A DNA stretch of 64,000 bases from Cytophagales bacterium WSM2-2 (GTDB taxonomy: Bacteria > Bacteroidota > Bacteroidia > Cytophagales > Cyclobacteriaceae), in NCBI GenBank assembly GCA_015472025.1, contig BNHL01000001.1, forward strand, positions 4,266,001 through 4,330,000, in the 5' to 3' direction. The translations under genes and the position numbers were made by a program. Each line of letters starts with the position of its first letter. Position 1 is the stretch's first letter. A model generated the notes under the pieces. That model was not told where the DNA came from, searched no databases, and was given only the letters and a program-made list of their open reading frames with translations. This document shows positions 42,538 to 51,236 of this stretch, piece after piece.

Positions 42538-43395
42538 ATGGAACAACTATTAGAAGAAATCCGCGATCAGATTCGCGATCAGCAAAAGGAATCATGGAAT
42601 AAATTTTCACCGGGATGGAAAAAGTGGGATAAGCTTTTCATGGACTTCCTCAGGCCTATGGGTAATGAGATCATTAATTCACTAAGACCAAAAGGAGATC
42701 AGATCATATTGGATGTGGCTGCAGGAACGGGCGAACCGGGCCTGACTATTGCTTCCATCCTTGAAAACGGAAAAGTATATGTCACCGACCTGGCTGAAGA
42801 GATGCTGGAGATTGCCAGGGAAAATGCAGAACGGAGGTCTATTAAAAACATTGAGACCGTTGCCTGCGATGTTTGTGAAATGCCGTTTGCAGACAAAATG
42901 TTTGATGCGATCAGTTGCCGGTTTGGCTTTATGTTCTTCCCGGACATGCAATTGGCTGCTACTGAGATGGCTCGTGTGTTGAAACCGGGTGGGAAGATAT
43001 CAACTTCTGTTTGGAATGTGCCCGAAAAGAATTTCTGGATTACAGCGATCATGGGAGCGATTAACAAAAACATCAGTATCCCACCACCGCCCCCGGGAGC
43101 TCCTGGCATGTTCCGTTGTGCCAACCCTGACGTGGTGAGCGGGTTGTTTGCCAAAGCCGGATTGAAGAATATCACGGTGAAAGAAGTAACAGGCAAAATG
43201 AATTGCAGTACCACTGATACGTACTGGAGTGTGATGACTGAAGTGGCCGCACCAGTGGTGGCTGCCTTAAGCAAAGCAGATGAAAACACGAGGAATAAAA
43301 TCAGGAGAGAAGTTTATCAGGCTGTAAATGACAGATACCCGAGCGGGAATGTACTGATCAGCTCCAGTGCCCTGGTGATCACAGCTGAAAAATAA
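42538..43395 (+). CDS. Class I SAM-dependent methyltransferase
   Basis: 285 residues. Motif I is ILDVAAGTGEPGL around residues 59-71, followed by the acidic VTDLAEEMLEIA (motif II), AFCM-like VACDVCEMPFADKMFDAI (motif III), and VLKPGGKISTSVW (post-III) as in UbiE/COQ5-type enzymes. The N-terminus is a helical cap. The substrate may be the amine made by the preceding decarboxylase or a quinone; I cannot decide. Co-transcribed with the decarboxylase (gap four bases). A strong terminator follows 104 bases downstream. Confidence 0.85.
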   Translation: MEQLLEEIRDQIRDQQKESWNKFSPGWKKWDKLFMDFLRPMGNEIINSLRPKGDQIILDVAAGTGEPGLTIASILENGKVYVTDLAEEMLEIARENAERRSIKNIETVACDVCEMPFADKMFDAISCRFGFMFFPDMQLAATEMARVLKPGGKISTSVWNVPEKNFWITAIMGAINKNISIPPPPPGAPGMFRCANPDVVSGLFAKAGLKNITVKEVTGKMNCSTTDTYWSVMTEVAAPVVAALSKADENTRNKIRREVYQAVNDRYPSGNVLISSSALVITAEK

Positions 43396-43779
43396 CAAAA
43401 GGAATTCCCTGATCAGGTGCCGTGGTTTAGTTTAGGTATACATTAGTAAGTTACACAAACAACTTAATTTTTTTGATCAGGCATTTAAGACAGGGGGTAA
43501 GGGGGCTGGCGAAAGCTGGTCCCTTTTTTTGTTTTATTGTTTTGACTTTATCAGCTCGCATCAAATGTGATTTTAAGATTAAGTTTCCATGTTCAATTTG
43601 AATTTGCATAGTATTCAATACGTTCATTTGCGTATTTAGTAATTATTACTGCTTAAGTTTTTTTAATATTTACTATCTCTTGTAACATGGTTACTAGTTA
43701 AGATCAGTTGTAATAAATAGTTTTGACCACGTAATACATCAGATAACTCGAAGTCATGAATACAGGTTCTTTTTAGCTA
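43396..43779. other. Gene-free stretch with terminator and candidate promoter
   Basis: 384 AT-rich bases. A strong hairpin with T-tract is at 43499-43530. TAGTTTTG at 43718-43725 matches the phylum -7 consensus TAnnTTTG and is 55 bases before the next gene; its -33 element is not clear. No gene is visible. Confidence 0.45.
43499..43530 (+). terminator. Intrinsic terminator after the methyltransferase gene
   Basis: AAGGGGGCTGGC, loop GAAA, GCTGGTCCC, then TTTTTTT. The stem contains G-T pairs but is long and the GAAA tetraloop and T-tract are clear. Confidence 0.8.
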
Positions 43780-46536
43780 ATGCGATCGTTCCCCACTCCT
43801 GTCGTATGGTTCTTTTTTGGCTTTTTTTTTCTTCTTCCCCTTTTTGCGTTAGGCCAGGGCCAGCCTATACCAATTGATGATACCCGAAACATAGAAGATA
43901 TAGTAAAAGCACTTCAAGGCAAGGGTGCTGAAATCACCAATGTAACTTATTCAATTCCGGGACAAGGCAAGCCCATTGGTTATTTTGAAGACCCAGCTGG
44001 TTTGCTTGGATTGAAAAAAGGATTGTTGATTACCACAGGAGCTGCTCAATTTGCGGTAGGGCCGAACAACACCCAGGGCAGTTCGTTCCAGGGGGCAGTG
44101 TTGCAAATGAATGATCCTGACTTGGCGACCATAGCCTCGGTACCATTTTTACCATTTTTTGATATTGCTATCATTGAATTTGATATTAAAACACGCTATT
44201 CCAATCTCTCGTTCGGCTACGTGTTTGGATCGGAAGAATACACTGAATGGGAAAATTCTTTCACTGACACTTTTGGGCTTTTCATTTCGGGCCCTGGTAT
44301 TAATGGTGTTAAAAACATCGCCACACTCAACAATGGCAGCCCGGTCTCTGTTAATTCAATAAATGAAAACATAAATAGTGAAAATTTCATTTTGAATGGG
44401 GCCGGCAGTGCATTAAACCAGTACCTTCAGTACGATGGCCTTACCAAAAAACTTGTTGCCACAGCCAGAGTTACTCCCAATGAAACCTATCATATCAAAA
44501 TAATCATAGCTGATGCAGTCGACAATAACTTCGACTCCGGTGCATTTATTGAGCAGGATTTAACTCCTTATGAAATAAAAATTAGCTATGAGCATCCGCG
44601 TTTTGATTATGCTATTGAAGGTTGCAACAAAGCTTACCTGACGATACAACGTGATGATGCAACAGACCCCCTGACGCTCGATGTAAGCCTTGAGGGTACT
44701 GCCGATAATGGAGTAGATTTCACTTTCGTACAGCCTGGGCCGGTAACATTAGCAGCAGGTCAACTAACATCTGTTATTGAAATCGTGCCAATTGCCGATG
44801 CCAATCTCGAAGGTATTGAAACTGTAACTGTAAATTTTAATAATGCAGCGACAGGCAAATTAATCATCGTTGAAGTACCCATACGCGATGTAATGACTTA
44901 CAACATCACCGAGAGTAAAATATGTGCGAAAGTCCCTACGCTGATTAACACGAATCCGGAAGCTGACTTTAGTTTCAACTGGCAACCACGCAATGAATTG
45001 AGTTGCCAGCAATGCACATCTCCAACTGCTACTTTAACACAGAATGCTCTTTTCCAGGTGGAGGTAACACATCAACCTTCCGGCTGCCGGACAAATACAA
45101 CAGCAAGTGTACTCGTCAACAACCAATACCAATTCACTGATGAGACAATCTGCTACAATACTTCTAGCGTTATCAATAAAAACGCATCGAATGACTTTAT
45201 TTATCGCTGGGCTGATAACCAGGGCCTGAGTTGCCTCAACTGCCCTACGCCTTTGATTACCAGTCTACAAAATGTGAAATTATCAGTTGAGGTAGAGGAG
45301 GTTGCCTCGGGATGCAAAACAAGTTCTGAATTAGCTCTGAATGTCTTTCGTTTTGATTTCTCTTTCCCAGAGACTTTTGCGTGTGAAAACAAGGCGACTA
45401 CAATCAATAACAATCCACCATCGGGATATACTTTTGAGTGGCAACCTGATCCATCATTAAGTTGCACGGCATGTACGTCACCTGCTGTAATGCTTGATCA
45501 TGATGCACACCTCCAGGTCAAAGTGAAAGAACAAGCCAACGGTTGCGAGATCAGCAAGGAAGTTCCCGTTGAGGTGGTGCGTAGCTATACCGTGCCCGAT
45601 AGTTTTGTTTGCAAGGGGGATGAGACTGCCATCAACGTACACGCTTCGGACAATTATAAATACCAATGGAATGCAAACCAGGCTATCAGCTGTACTGATT
45701 GTAAATCGCCCAAGGTAACTCTTGATAAGGATACTTCATTTCCCCTGGCGATTGAAGAGATCAGATCGGGTTGCAAAACATTAACGCAAGCATTGGTCAG
45801 GGTCAAATCAGTTGATTACTTGATAGCTCCACTGACGGTGTGTGCAAACGAACCCACGGTCATTAATAGCAATGCACCTGCACAATATGTTTTTCAATGG
45901 GAGACTGGAGCTGACTTAAGCTGTTTCGATTGTCCTTCTCCTTCTCTAACTACGGAGACTGATCTCCAACTCAAGGTAAGTGTACAAGACAATCGAATTG
46001 GATGTCGCACCACGCTCACTGTACCGGTAAAAGCAAAGAAGGTCACAGCTAACTTTACGTACACCATAACTGATCAATACTCTTCAATTGCTGTTGACTT
46101 TAAGAACCAAAGTAGTGGAGCAAATGAATACAGGTGGAGTTTTGGCGATGGCAGTACTTCTTCTGATTTTGAAACTACCCATCAATATGAACCCCAGGGT
46201 AAAGACATTACCGTGCAACTAACGACATTCAATAATCAGGGGCTTTACTGTGAAGCGACCAGTAGCGCTACCATTTTTATTCACGAACCCATTTTCATAC
46301 CCAATGTATTTACCCCGGATGGTGATGAGTACAATCAATTTTTTGAAATAAAAGGAATACAAAAAGGACTGTGGACATTAACAATCATTAATAATTGGGG
46401 GGATACTGTATATTCTTCCGGCAGTTATCAAAATGAATGGCAGGCTGAAAAGGTTTTGTCAGGAGTTTACTATTACGAATTAAGAAATCCGCAAGACAGT
46501 AAATCATACAAGGGGTGGTTGCATGTGATCAAATAG
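43780..46536 (+). CDS. Choice-of-anchor L domain protein, type IX-secreted
   Basis: 918 residues. Signal peptide (VVWFFFGFFFLLPLFALGQ), choice-of-anchor L domain about residues 20-260 (GKGAEITNVTYS, GLLITTGA, FGYVFGSEEYTEW), a Calx-beta-like domain about 265-370 (VSLEGTADNGVDFTFVQPG), then five modules of about 75 residues, each with the motif SCxxC-x-S/T-P (SCQQCTSP, SCLNCPTP, SCTACTSP, SCTDCKSP, SCFDCPSP). A PKD domain (EYRWSFGDGSTSSDF) and a gliding-motility-associated type B C-terminal domain (IFIPNVFTPDGDEYNQFFE ... SYKGWLHV) follow. It is exported by the type IX system and probably acts at the cell surface in adhesion; that role is inference. Confidence 0.85.
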   Translation: MRSFPTPVVWFFFGFFFLLPLFALGQGQPIPIDDTRNIEDIVKALQGKGAEITNVTYSIPGQGKPIGYFEDPAGLLGLKKGLLITTGAAQFAVGPNNTQGSSFQGAVLQMNDPDLATIASVPFLPFFDIAIIEFDIKTRYSNLSFGYVFGSEEYTEWENSFTDTFGLFISGPGINGVKNIATLNNGSPVSVNSINENINSENFILNGAGSALNQYLQYDGLTKKLVATARVTPNETYHIKIIIADAVDNNFDSGAFIEQDLTPYEIKISYEHPRFDYAIEGCNKAYLTIQRDDATDPLTLDVSLEGTADNGVDFTFVQPGPVTLAAGQLTSVIEIVPIADANLEGIETVTVNFNNAATGKLIIVEVPIRDVMTYNITESKICAKVPTLINTNPEADFSFNWQPRNELSCQQCTSPTATLTQNALFQVEVTHQPSGCRTNTTASVLVNNQYQFTDETICYNTSSVINKNASNDFIYRWADNQGLSCLNCPTPLITSLQNVKLSVEVEEVASGCKTSSELALNVFRFDFSFPETFACENKATTINNNPPSGYTFEWQPDPSLSCTACTSPAVMLDHDAHLQVKVKEQANGCEISKEVPVEVVRSYTVPDSFVCKGDETAINVHASDNYKYQWNANQAISCTDCKSPKVTLDKDTSFPLAIEEIRSGCKTLTQALVRVKSVDYLIAPLTVCANEPTVINSNAPAQYVFQWETGADLSCFDCPSPSLTTETDLQLKVSVQDNRIGCRTTLTVPVKAKKVTANFTYTITDQYSSIAVDFKNQSSGANEYRWSFGDGSTSSDFETTHQYEPQGKDITVQLTTFNNQGLYCEATSSATIFIHEPIFIPNVFTPDGDEYNQFFEIKGIQKGLWTLTIINNWGDTVYSSGSYQNEWQAEKVLSGVYYYELRNPQDSKSYKGWLHVIK

Positions 46537-46574
46537 CTTATTTTTAACTATTGCATTAAGTTGCATTTTGATCA

Positions 46575-47342
46575 ATGAAAATTCTATTAAGTATTGCTTT
46601 CGTTTGCTTTACTGCAACAATGATGGCACAATCGAATGCCGTCAATTCCGGAGTGTACAAATGGACAGATCCTCTGGCGAAAACCAACAAAGACAAGTCA
46701 GCAAAAATACTAGAAGGTATCTCTGATCATTTTGAATACCTGGAAATTCGCTCGATAGCTCAACTCACAGGAGCAAGACCGGTTGCAATCCCCGCCAATG
46801 ATGATGTAGAAACCTGCCTTATTATTAAAGAAGGAACGTTGCAAGTCACTGTCGGAAGCAGGAATGCTGTGCTTGGCTCCAGTGGAGTGATATTGATAAT
46901 GCCACATCAGGCGTATTCGATCATGAACATCGGCAAGGGCAATTTGGTGTACTACGAAATGCGTTACAGATCTAAGAAGAAAATGGATTTGGACCGAGGA
47001 CAGGCTTCAGGGGGAACAATTATCCTGAATGCCGACTCGCTCAAATTTGCACCGAGCGCAAGAGGAGGAGGTCGTCCGTACTTTGACCGTCCAACGGCTA
47101 TGTGCGAACGATTTGAAATGCATGTCACGCAGCTAAATAAAATAGGAGCGAGTCACGCGCCTCATGCACATGCGGAGACCGAAATTATTTTAATGATATC
47201 CGGGGAGACAGAAATGACAATTGATGGGAAAGACTATAAAGGCTCAGCCGGAGATTTATACATCGTGAATTCTCAACTTGTCCATGGTATTCGAAATGCC
47301 ACAGATGCTCCCTGCACTTATTTCGCTTTTAAATGGAAATAA
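46575..47342 (+). CDS. Secreted bicupin protein
   Basis: 255 residues with a signal peptide (IAFVCFTATMMAQ). Two cupin domains: the first about residues 60-130 (RPVAIPANDDVETCLIIKEG), the second about 180-250 with a clear HAPHAHAETEIILMISGETEM and QLVHGIRN, which give the H-x-H-x(4)-E and final H metal ligands. Bicupins with export signals occur near sugar-degrading or adhesin genes in Bacteroidota; the substrate is unknown. It follows the anchor protein by 38 bases and may be co-transcribed. Confidence 0.75.
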   Translation: MKILLSIAFVCFTATMMAQSNAVNSGVYKWTDPLAKTNKDKSAKILEGISDHFEYLEIRSIAQLTGARPVAIPANDDVETCLIIKEGTLQVTVGSRNAVLGSSGVILIMPHQAYSIMNIGKGNLVYYEMRYRSKKKMDLDRGQASGGTIILNADSLKFAPSARGGGRPYFDRPTAMCERFEMHVTQLNKIGASHAPHAHAETEIILMISGETEMTIDGKDYKGSAGDLYIVNSQLVHGIRNATDAPCTYFAFKWK

Positions 47343-47365
47343 TTACCTTCCTAACTAACGCTTAC

Positions 47366-48067
47366 TTATTTCTGTACCAGCAGATATGAAGTAAAGCTTC
47401 TGCCATCTATGCTAGTGTACTTGAAATCCTCACTTCCTTCGAAAGCAACACCCTTCATATTTAAAGGTGATCTGAACTTCGAGTATTTGAAGTTGGCCAA
47501 ACGGTGAAATGTTGCCTTCTCGAATGAAGTTTCTCCCGGAAATTTTGTGTACTTAAAATCGGCTCCCGATTCAAATTTCACGTTGCTGAAACTCGGTCCA
47601 TTGGAAAATTTGGCGTATTTGAAATTGGCTTCTTCATTGAATGTACAACCGGCAAAAGTGGTCTTGCCCTCGAAACCTGAATATTTGAACTCGCTGTCTC
47701 TTTTGAAAACACAGTTTGTGAATACTGCGTCTTTTTCAAAGTGAGCGATGAAGGTTTCATCCGGGCGCTCAAGGTGGTAGTACGCAAGTACCTTACCAAG
47801 GAAAGTACACCCGGTGAATTTTACAGGTACATCCACAATGCTTTCGTATAAGTCATTATTGAAATTGAACCAGTTGATAAAGTGCCGCTTGGTGTCGCGG
47901 TTTTTTAAATCAGTGAGGTCAAGGTCACCTTCAATTTCAACGTTACTGTATTCGACTGCCCGGCCATCGTTGATTTGCTTGATAATTTCTCTGGCTTGGA
48001 TTTTAGTTTGCGCTGTTGCGTTGATTACAACGGCCACACAAAAAACGATAGCTAGGATATTTTTCAT
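47366..48067 (-). CDS. Repeat protein related to pentapeptide-repeat proteins
   Basis: 233 residues with a signal peptide (AIVFCVAVVINATAQ). Residues about 110-220 contain four exact-length repeats of 22 residues that begin F-K-Y: FKYSGFEGKTTFAGCTF, FKYAKFSNGPSFSNVKF, FKYTKFPGETSFEKATF and FKYSKFRSPLNMKGVAF. Within each, F residues recur at about five-residue steps, like the pentapeptide-repeat right-handed beta helix. The N-terminal ~100 residues include EIEGDLDLTDLKNRDTK and FTGCTFLGKVLAYY. The fold suggests a periplasmic or surface beta helix; no function is known. Confidence 0.75.
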   Translation of the reverse strand: MKNILAIVFCVAVVINATAQTKIQAREIIKQINDGRAVEYSNVEIEGDLDLTDLKNRDTKRHFINWFNFNNDLYESIVDVPVKFTGCTFLGKVLAYYHLERPDETFIAHFEKDAVFTNCVFKRDSEFKYSGFEGKTTFAGCTFNEEANFKYAKFSNGPSFSNVKFESGADFKYTKFPGETSFEKATFHRLANFKYSKFRSPLNMKGVAFEGSEDFKYTSIDGRSFTSYLLVQK

Positions 48068-48225
48068 ACTTTGTGGTGTTCGAATTTGGATACTTTCGGT
48101 CAGTCAATACCGACTCTATTGCTTAGACGGGAAAATTCCAAGAGGGGTTGCACCAGCTAGAAAAGAAAGTAACGAGCCTGAAGCTGTTAGTTAGCCTGCA
48201 AGAAGAACTTAGGTGAAACGTGTCG

Positions 48226-49593
48226 CTACTTTAACCATCCTCCTTTAAAGCCTGCCTTCTTTAAACCTTCCACTATGTATTTGTTCTTCTTCATCAGGTT
48301 CCACACGAAATCATTGCGGTAGTTTTCGAGTTGAATGAGGATAGGCCCCTGATCAATTCCGAGATAGTCCTGATCAATCCAACCGGTTGTTCCGTCTTTA
48401 TTTATTATGGATAAATTAAATGCATCTTTAAAACCGTACTGACTATAAAGCTTGGCCCCATGATTTGTATACATCGCCTCGAGTGCAGGCAAACAAACTT
48501 CTGGCGCAAAAGGGATTGAACCACCCACTGCTGTTGGGGCAATGGTGCCATCATCGCGTACATACCATTGCGCTGCTCCGCGTGCGTTGTATCCTTCGAA
48601 GGAAGCGTTGGGATTCGCGTTGTCGCCATTGCCAGGTCCATCGCACGCAGTAAGTCCCCAGATATTTTCACTGTAGCCGGTGTAGCCTCCCGGATTTGAA
48701 ATACAATACTGCCGATTAGCTAAAGTTGCCCGCCTCGAGTTTTCAAAATAGTCCATGCTTTTTGCACTCATGAACTCATCTTTAATTTCACGGAAATCGA
48801 TATACATGTGAGAATACTGGTGCCCGAACAGAGGACCGAAGTTGATATGCTCTTGTCCGTAGTAGTTAGCCCACTGATATGTTTTAGTCCACTCGGTCCA
48901 GCTGTTACCTGGTATGGGATGAGTAGGAGAGGCGAGGCCCATGATGTAGAGGATCATTCCTTCATTGTAGCCCTTCCACCGGGCACTAATGAATCCTCTC
49001 TCCGGATGCCAGCCCATACTCATAGTACTTTCACCATTCATCGCCCAATCCCACTCTACAGCCAGAAAAAGAGAATCTGCAAGGTCCCTGATTTTCTTTT
49101 CGTTGGCATTGTCCTGGTCGAAGTAAGATTGGCATGAAAGTATACCCGCCATGAGCAACCCCGTATCAATGGTTGACAATTCTACATCACGAAAGCGAAG
49201 CCCGGTTTTCATGTCAATGAAATGATAGAAGAAACCCTTGTATCCAGTGATGTTTTTTTCTTTGTCTCCTTTGGGTGAGTTGTTCAGAAATTCCAACGTT
49301 TTTAAAACACGCTCAGCGGCTTGCTCTCGTGTGATGTAACCGCGATTTACGCCTATCAAGTAGGAAGTTAGGCCAAAGCCCGTAGCAGCAATGCTCGAAA
49401 AACTCTTTGAAGGCCAACGGTCGGGTTGATTGCCTGTGGTAGAATCGGCTAATTCCCAAAAAAAATTGAAAGTTCGGTGGGAGAGCGAGTCTAAAAAGAT
49501 TAAATCAGGTTTAGTAATAGGTGTTGGACTTGTGCATGAAGAGAAAAGACTTATCAGTAGAACACTTATCGTCAGCAGGCCGCGTACTTTCAT
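48226..49593 (-). CDS. Glucoamylase-family lipoprotein (PF10091; GH144-like)
   Basis: 455 residues. The signal ends in a lipobox LFSSC (C at residue 20), so it is a lipoprotein. The sequence matches the glucoamylase-like family used for GH144-type beta-1,2-glucan enzymes: FNFFWELADSTTGNQPDRWP, SIAATGFGLTSYLIGVNRGY, GFFYHFIDMKTGLRFRDVELSTIDT and WGLTACDGPGNGD. These enzymes release short oligosaccharides from glucans at the cell surface; the actual substrate is inferred from family only. It appears monocistronic. Confidence 0.85.
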   Translation of the reverse strand: MKVRGLLTISVLLISLFSSCTSPTPITKPDLIFLDSLSHRTFNFFWELADSTTGNQPDRWPSKSFSSIAATGFGLTSYLIGVNRGYITREQAAERVLKTLEFLNNSPKGDKEKNITGYKGFFYHFIDMKTGLRFRDVELSTIDTGLLMAGILSCQSYFDQDNANEKKIRDLADSLFLAVEWDWAMNGESTMSMGWHPERGFISARWKGYNEGMILYIMGLASPTHPIPGNSWTEWTKTYQWANYYGQEHINFGPLFGHQYSHMYIDFREIKDEFMSAKSMDYFENSRRATLANRQYCISNPGGYTGYSENIWGLTACDGPGNGDNANPNASFEGYNARGAAQWYVRDDGTIAPTAVGGSIPFAPEVCLPALEAMYTNHGAKLYSQYGFKDAFNLSIINKDGTTGWIDQDYLGIDQGPILIQLENYRNDFVWNLMKKNKYIVEGLKKAGFKGGWLK

Positions 49594-49818
49594 GAAAAGG
49601 TCATTTAAAAAGTAAAATGGATTCGCAATAAACTGAAGTTGCAGTTAAAGATCAATTCCGACAATGTAATAACTTGGATTAATTTCGGTATTTGTAACAT
49701 GGATGCAAGTACGAAAAGACCAGCGTTTTAATGAAGGCTTACGTACCTGTTACTACGATGTGTATTTTTATTACTCTTGCAGTGCGCAGATTCAGCGAAC
49801 GACAGAGGTAGAAACCGA

Positions 49819-51234
49819 TCAGAGCGATTTTTCCAACGCTATTCTTTCCGTATAGTCTCTTACTTTTTCTTCCAGACCATGCACCGTGGTCAAATCAATG
49901 TCCCAGAGTTTTTTATTGGATAATGTCTTCTGTACAACTGCATGGACGTCATTAGAAGCCCACACTTTTTTGAAGAAATCTAAAACCTCGGGAGTGTCAT
50001 TAAGCGTAATCCTTTCGCCATTGTTCTCGCCCTTGTAGAAGCGAATCAGTGCGGCAAAAGCAAAAAGCAACTTCTCCGGAAGTTTTCCTTTCAACTCAAT
50101 ATACCTCAAGATGGATGGAAGCACTCTTACTTTGAATTTCGAAATGGAGTTGAGTGAGATCGTCATCAGTTCATGACGAACGAACGGATTTTGAAATCGC
50201 TCTATCACATCGTTTGCAAATTGGTGAAGTTCTTCTTGTGGAAGATCCAATGTTGGAATGATCTCTTCGAAAATCGTCTCATGAATAAACTCACCGATAC
50301 CTTTGTCATCGATTGATTCTTTTACTGTGCGGAATCCTTGCAGGTAAGCTACAGGAACCATAACGGTATGGGCTCCATTGAGAATACGGACTTTGCTTAC
50401 ACGATAAGGAGTCAGGTCCTTAACAAACTTGACCTGGAGCCCTAGTTTGTCTGCCGGGAAAGCATTGCGAACTTCATCATTTCCTTCAATCACGAATAGG
50501 TGAAATGGTTCTGCCATTACCACCAGGCCGTCTTCGTAGCCTGTACTTTGCTGAATGTCTTTGATTCTGTCTTTCGGAAATCCAGGCACAATACGATCAA
50601 CCAATGTATTGCAAAACGTATTGCAGTTGTCGGCCCATTTCCTGAATGAAATCGGTAAATTCCAATGAGCTGCGTACTGGTGAATAACCTGCCTTACGGC
50701 TTCACCGTTTTTTTCAATCAGCTCACAGGGTAAAATGATTAATCCTTTGTCAGCAGCTTCATTGAAGAATTGGAAGCGGTGATAAAGTAATGCCGTCAAC
50801 TTACCCGGGAATGTTTCGGGCAGATTGGAAACCGAAGAGTCATTGCCACTGAAAGCTATTCCTACTTCAGTTGTATTGGAAATGATGAATTTGAGATCCG
50901 GATTCTCGGCAGTTTTTAAGAATTTCTGATAGTCTTCGGAGGGATTAATAGCTCCGCTTACGCTGGTAATTAGCCTGGTTTCTTCAAATGCCTTTCCGTT
51001 CTTGATTCCATTGATAACTACATGATAAAGTCCTTCCTGCTCATTGATCAAATCTCCCTTACCACTTGACGTGGACTGAATAATTTGAATCGCTCCGTTA
51101 AAGCCGGCCTTTTCATTCAAGATGTCTATCATCCAGTCGGTAAACGCTCGGAGAAAATTGCCGCTGCCGAATTGAAGTACTCGCACCGGTCGTAGTTGCG
51201 GCACGGAGGCAGTTGTCCTGTTTAGTTTCTTCAT
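49819..51234 (-). CDS. uxaB: Tagaturonate (altronate) oxidoreductase
   Basis: 471 residues from the ATG at 51234; an in-frame start 13 codons earlier lies inside uxaC. The N-terminal Rossmann motif is VLQFGSGNFLRAFTDW near residues 19-34, and the polyol/mannitol dehydrogenase signature region KVRILNGAHT near the middle fits UxaB/UxuB. UxaB reduces tagaturonate to altronate with NADH in galacturonate breakdown. It starts two bases after the uxaC stop and is last in the operon kduI-kduD-lacI-uxaC-uxaB. UxuB (fructuronate) is the nearest alternative; pairing with UxaC does not separate them. Confidence 0.85.
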   Translation of the reverse strand: MKKLNRTTASVPQLRPVRVLQFGSGNFLRAFTDWMIDILNEKAGFNGAIQIIQSTSSGKGDLINEQEGLYHVVINGIKNGKAFEETRLITSVSGAINPSEDYQKFLKTAENPDLKFIISNTTEVGIAFSGNDSSVSNLPETFPGKLTALLYHRFQFFNEAADKGLIILPCELIEKNGEAVRQVIHQYAAHWNLPISFRKWADNCNTFCNTLVDRIVPGFPKDRIKDIQQSTGYEDGLVVMAEPFHLFVIEGNDEVRNAFPADKLGLQVKFVKDLTPYRVSKVRILNGAHTVMVPVAYLQGFRTVKESIDDKGIGEFIHETIFEEIIPTLDLPQEELHQFANDVIERFQNPFVRHELMTISLNSISKFKVRVLPSILRYIELKGKLPEKLLFAFAALIRFYKGENNGERITLNDTPEVLDFFKKVWASNDVHAVVQKTLSNKKLWDIDLTTVHGLEEKVRDYTERIALEKSL

Positions 51235-51236
51235 TC

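Noticed and set aside
42699-43289. Minus-strand frame of 196 codons
   Set aside because: Antisense of the methyltransferase gene; the plus strand holds motifs I-III.
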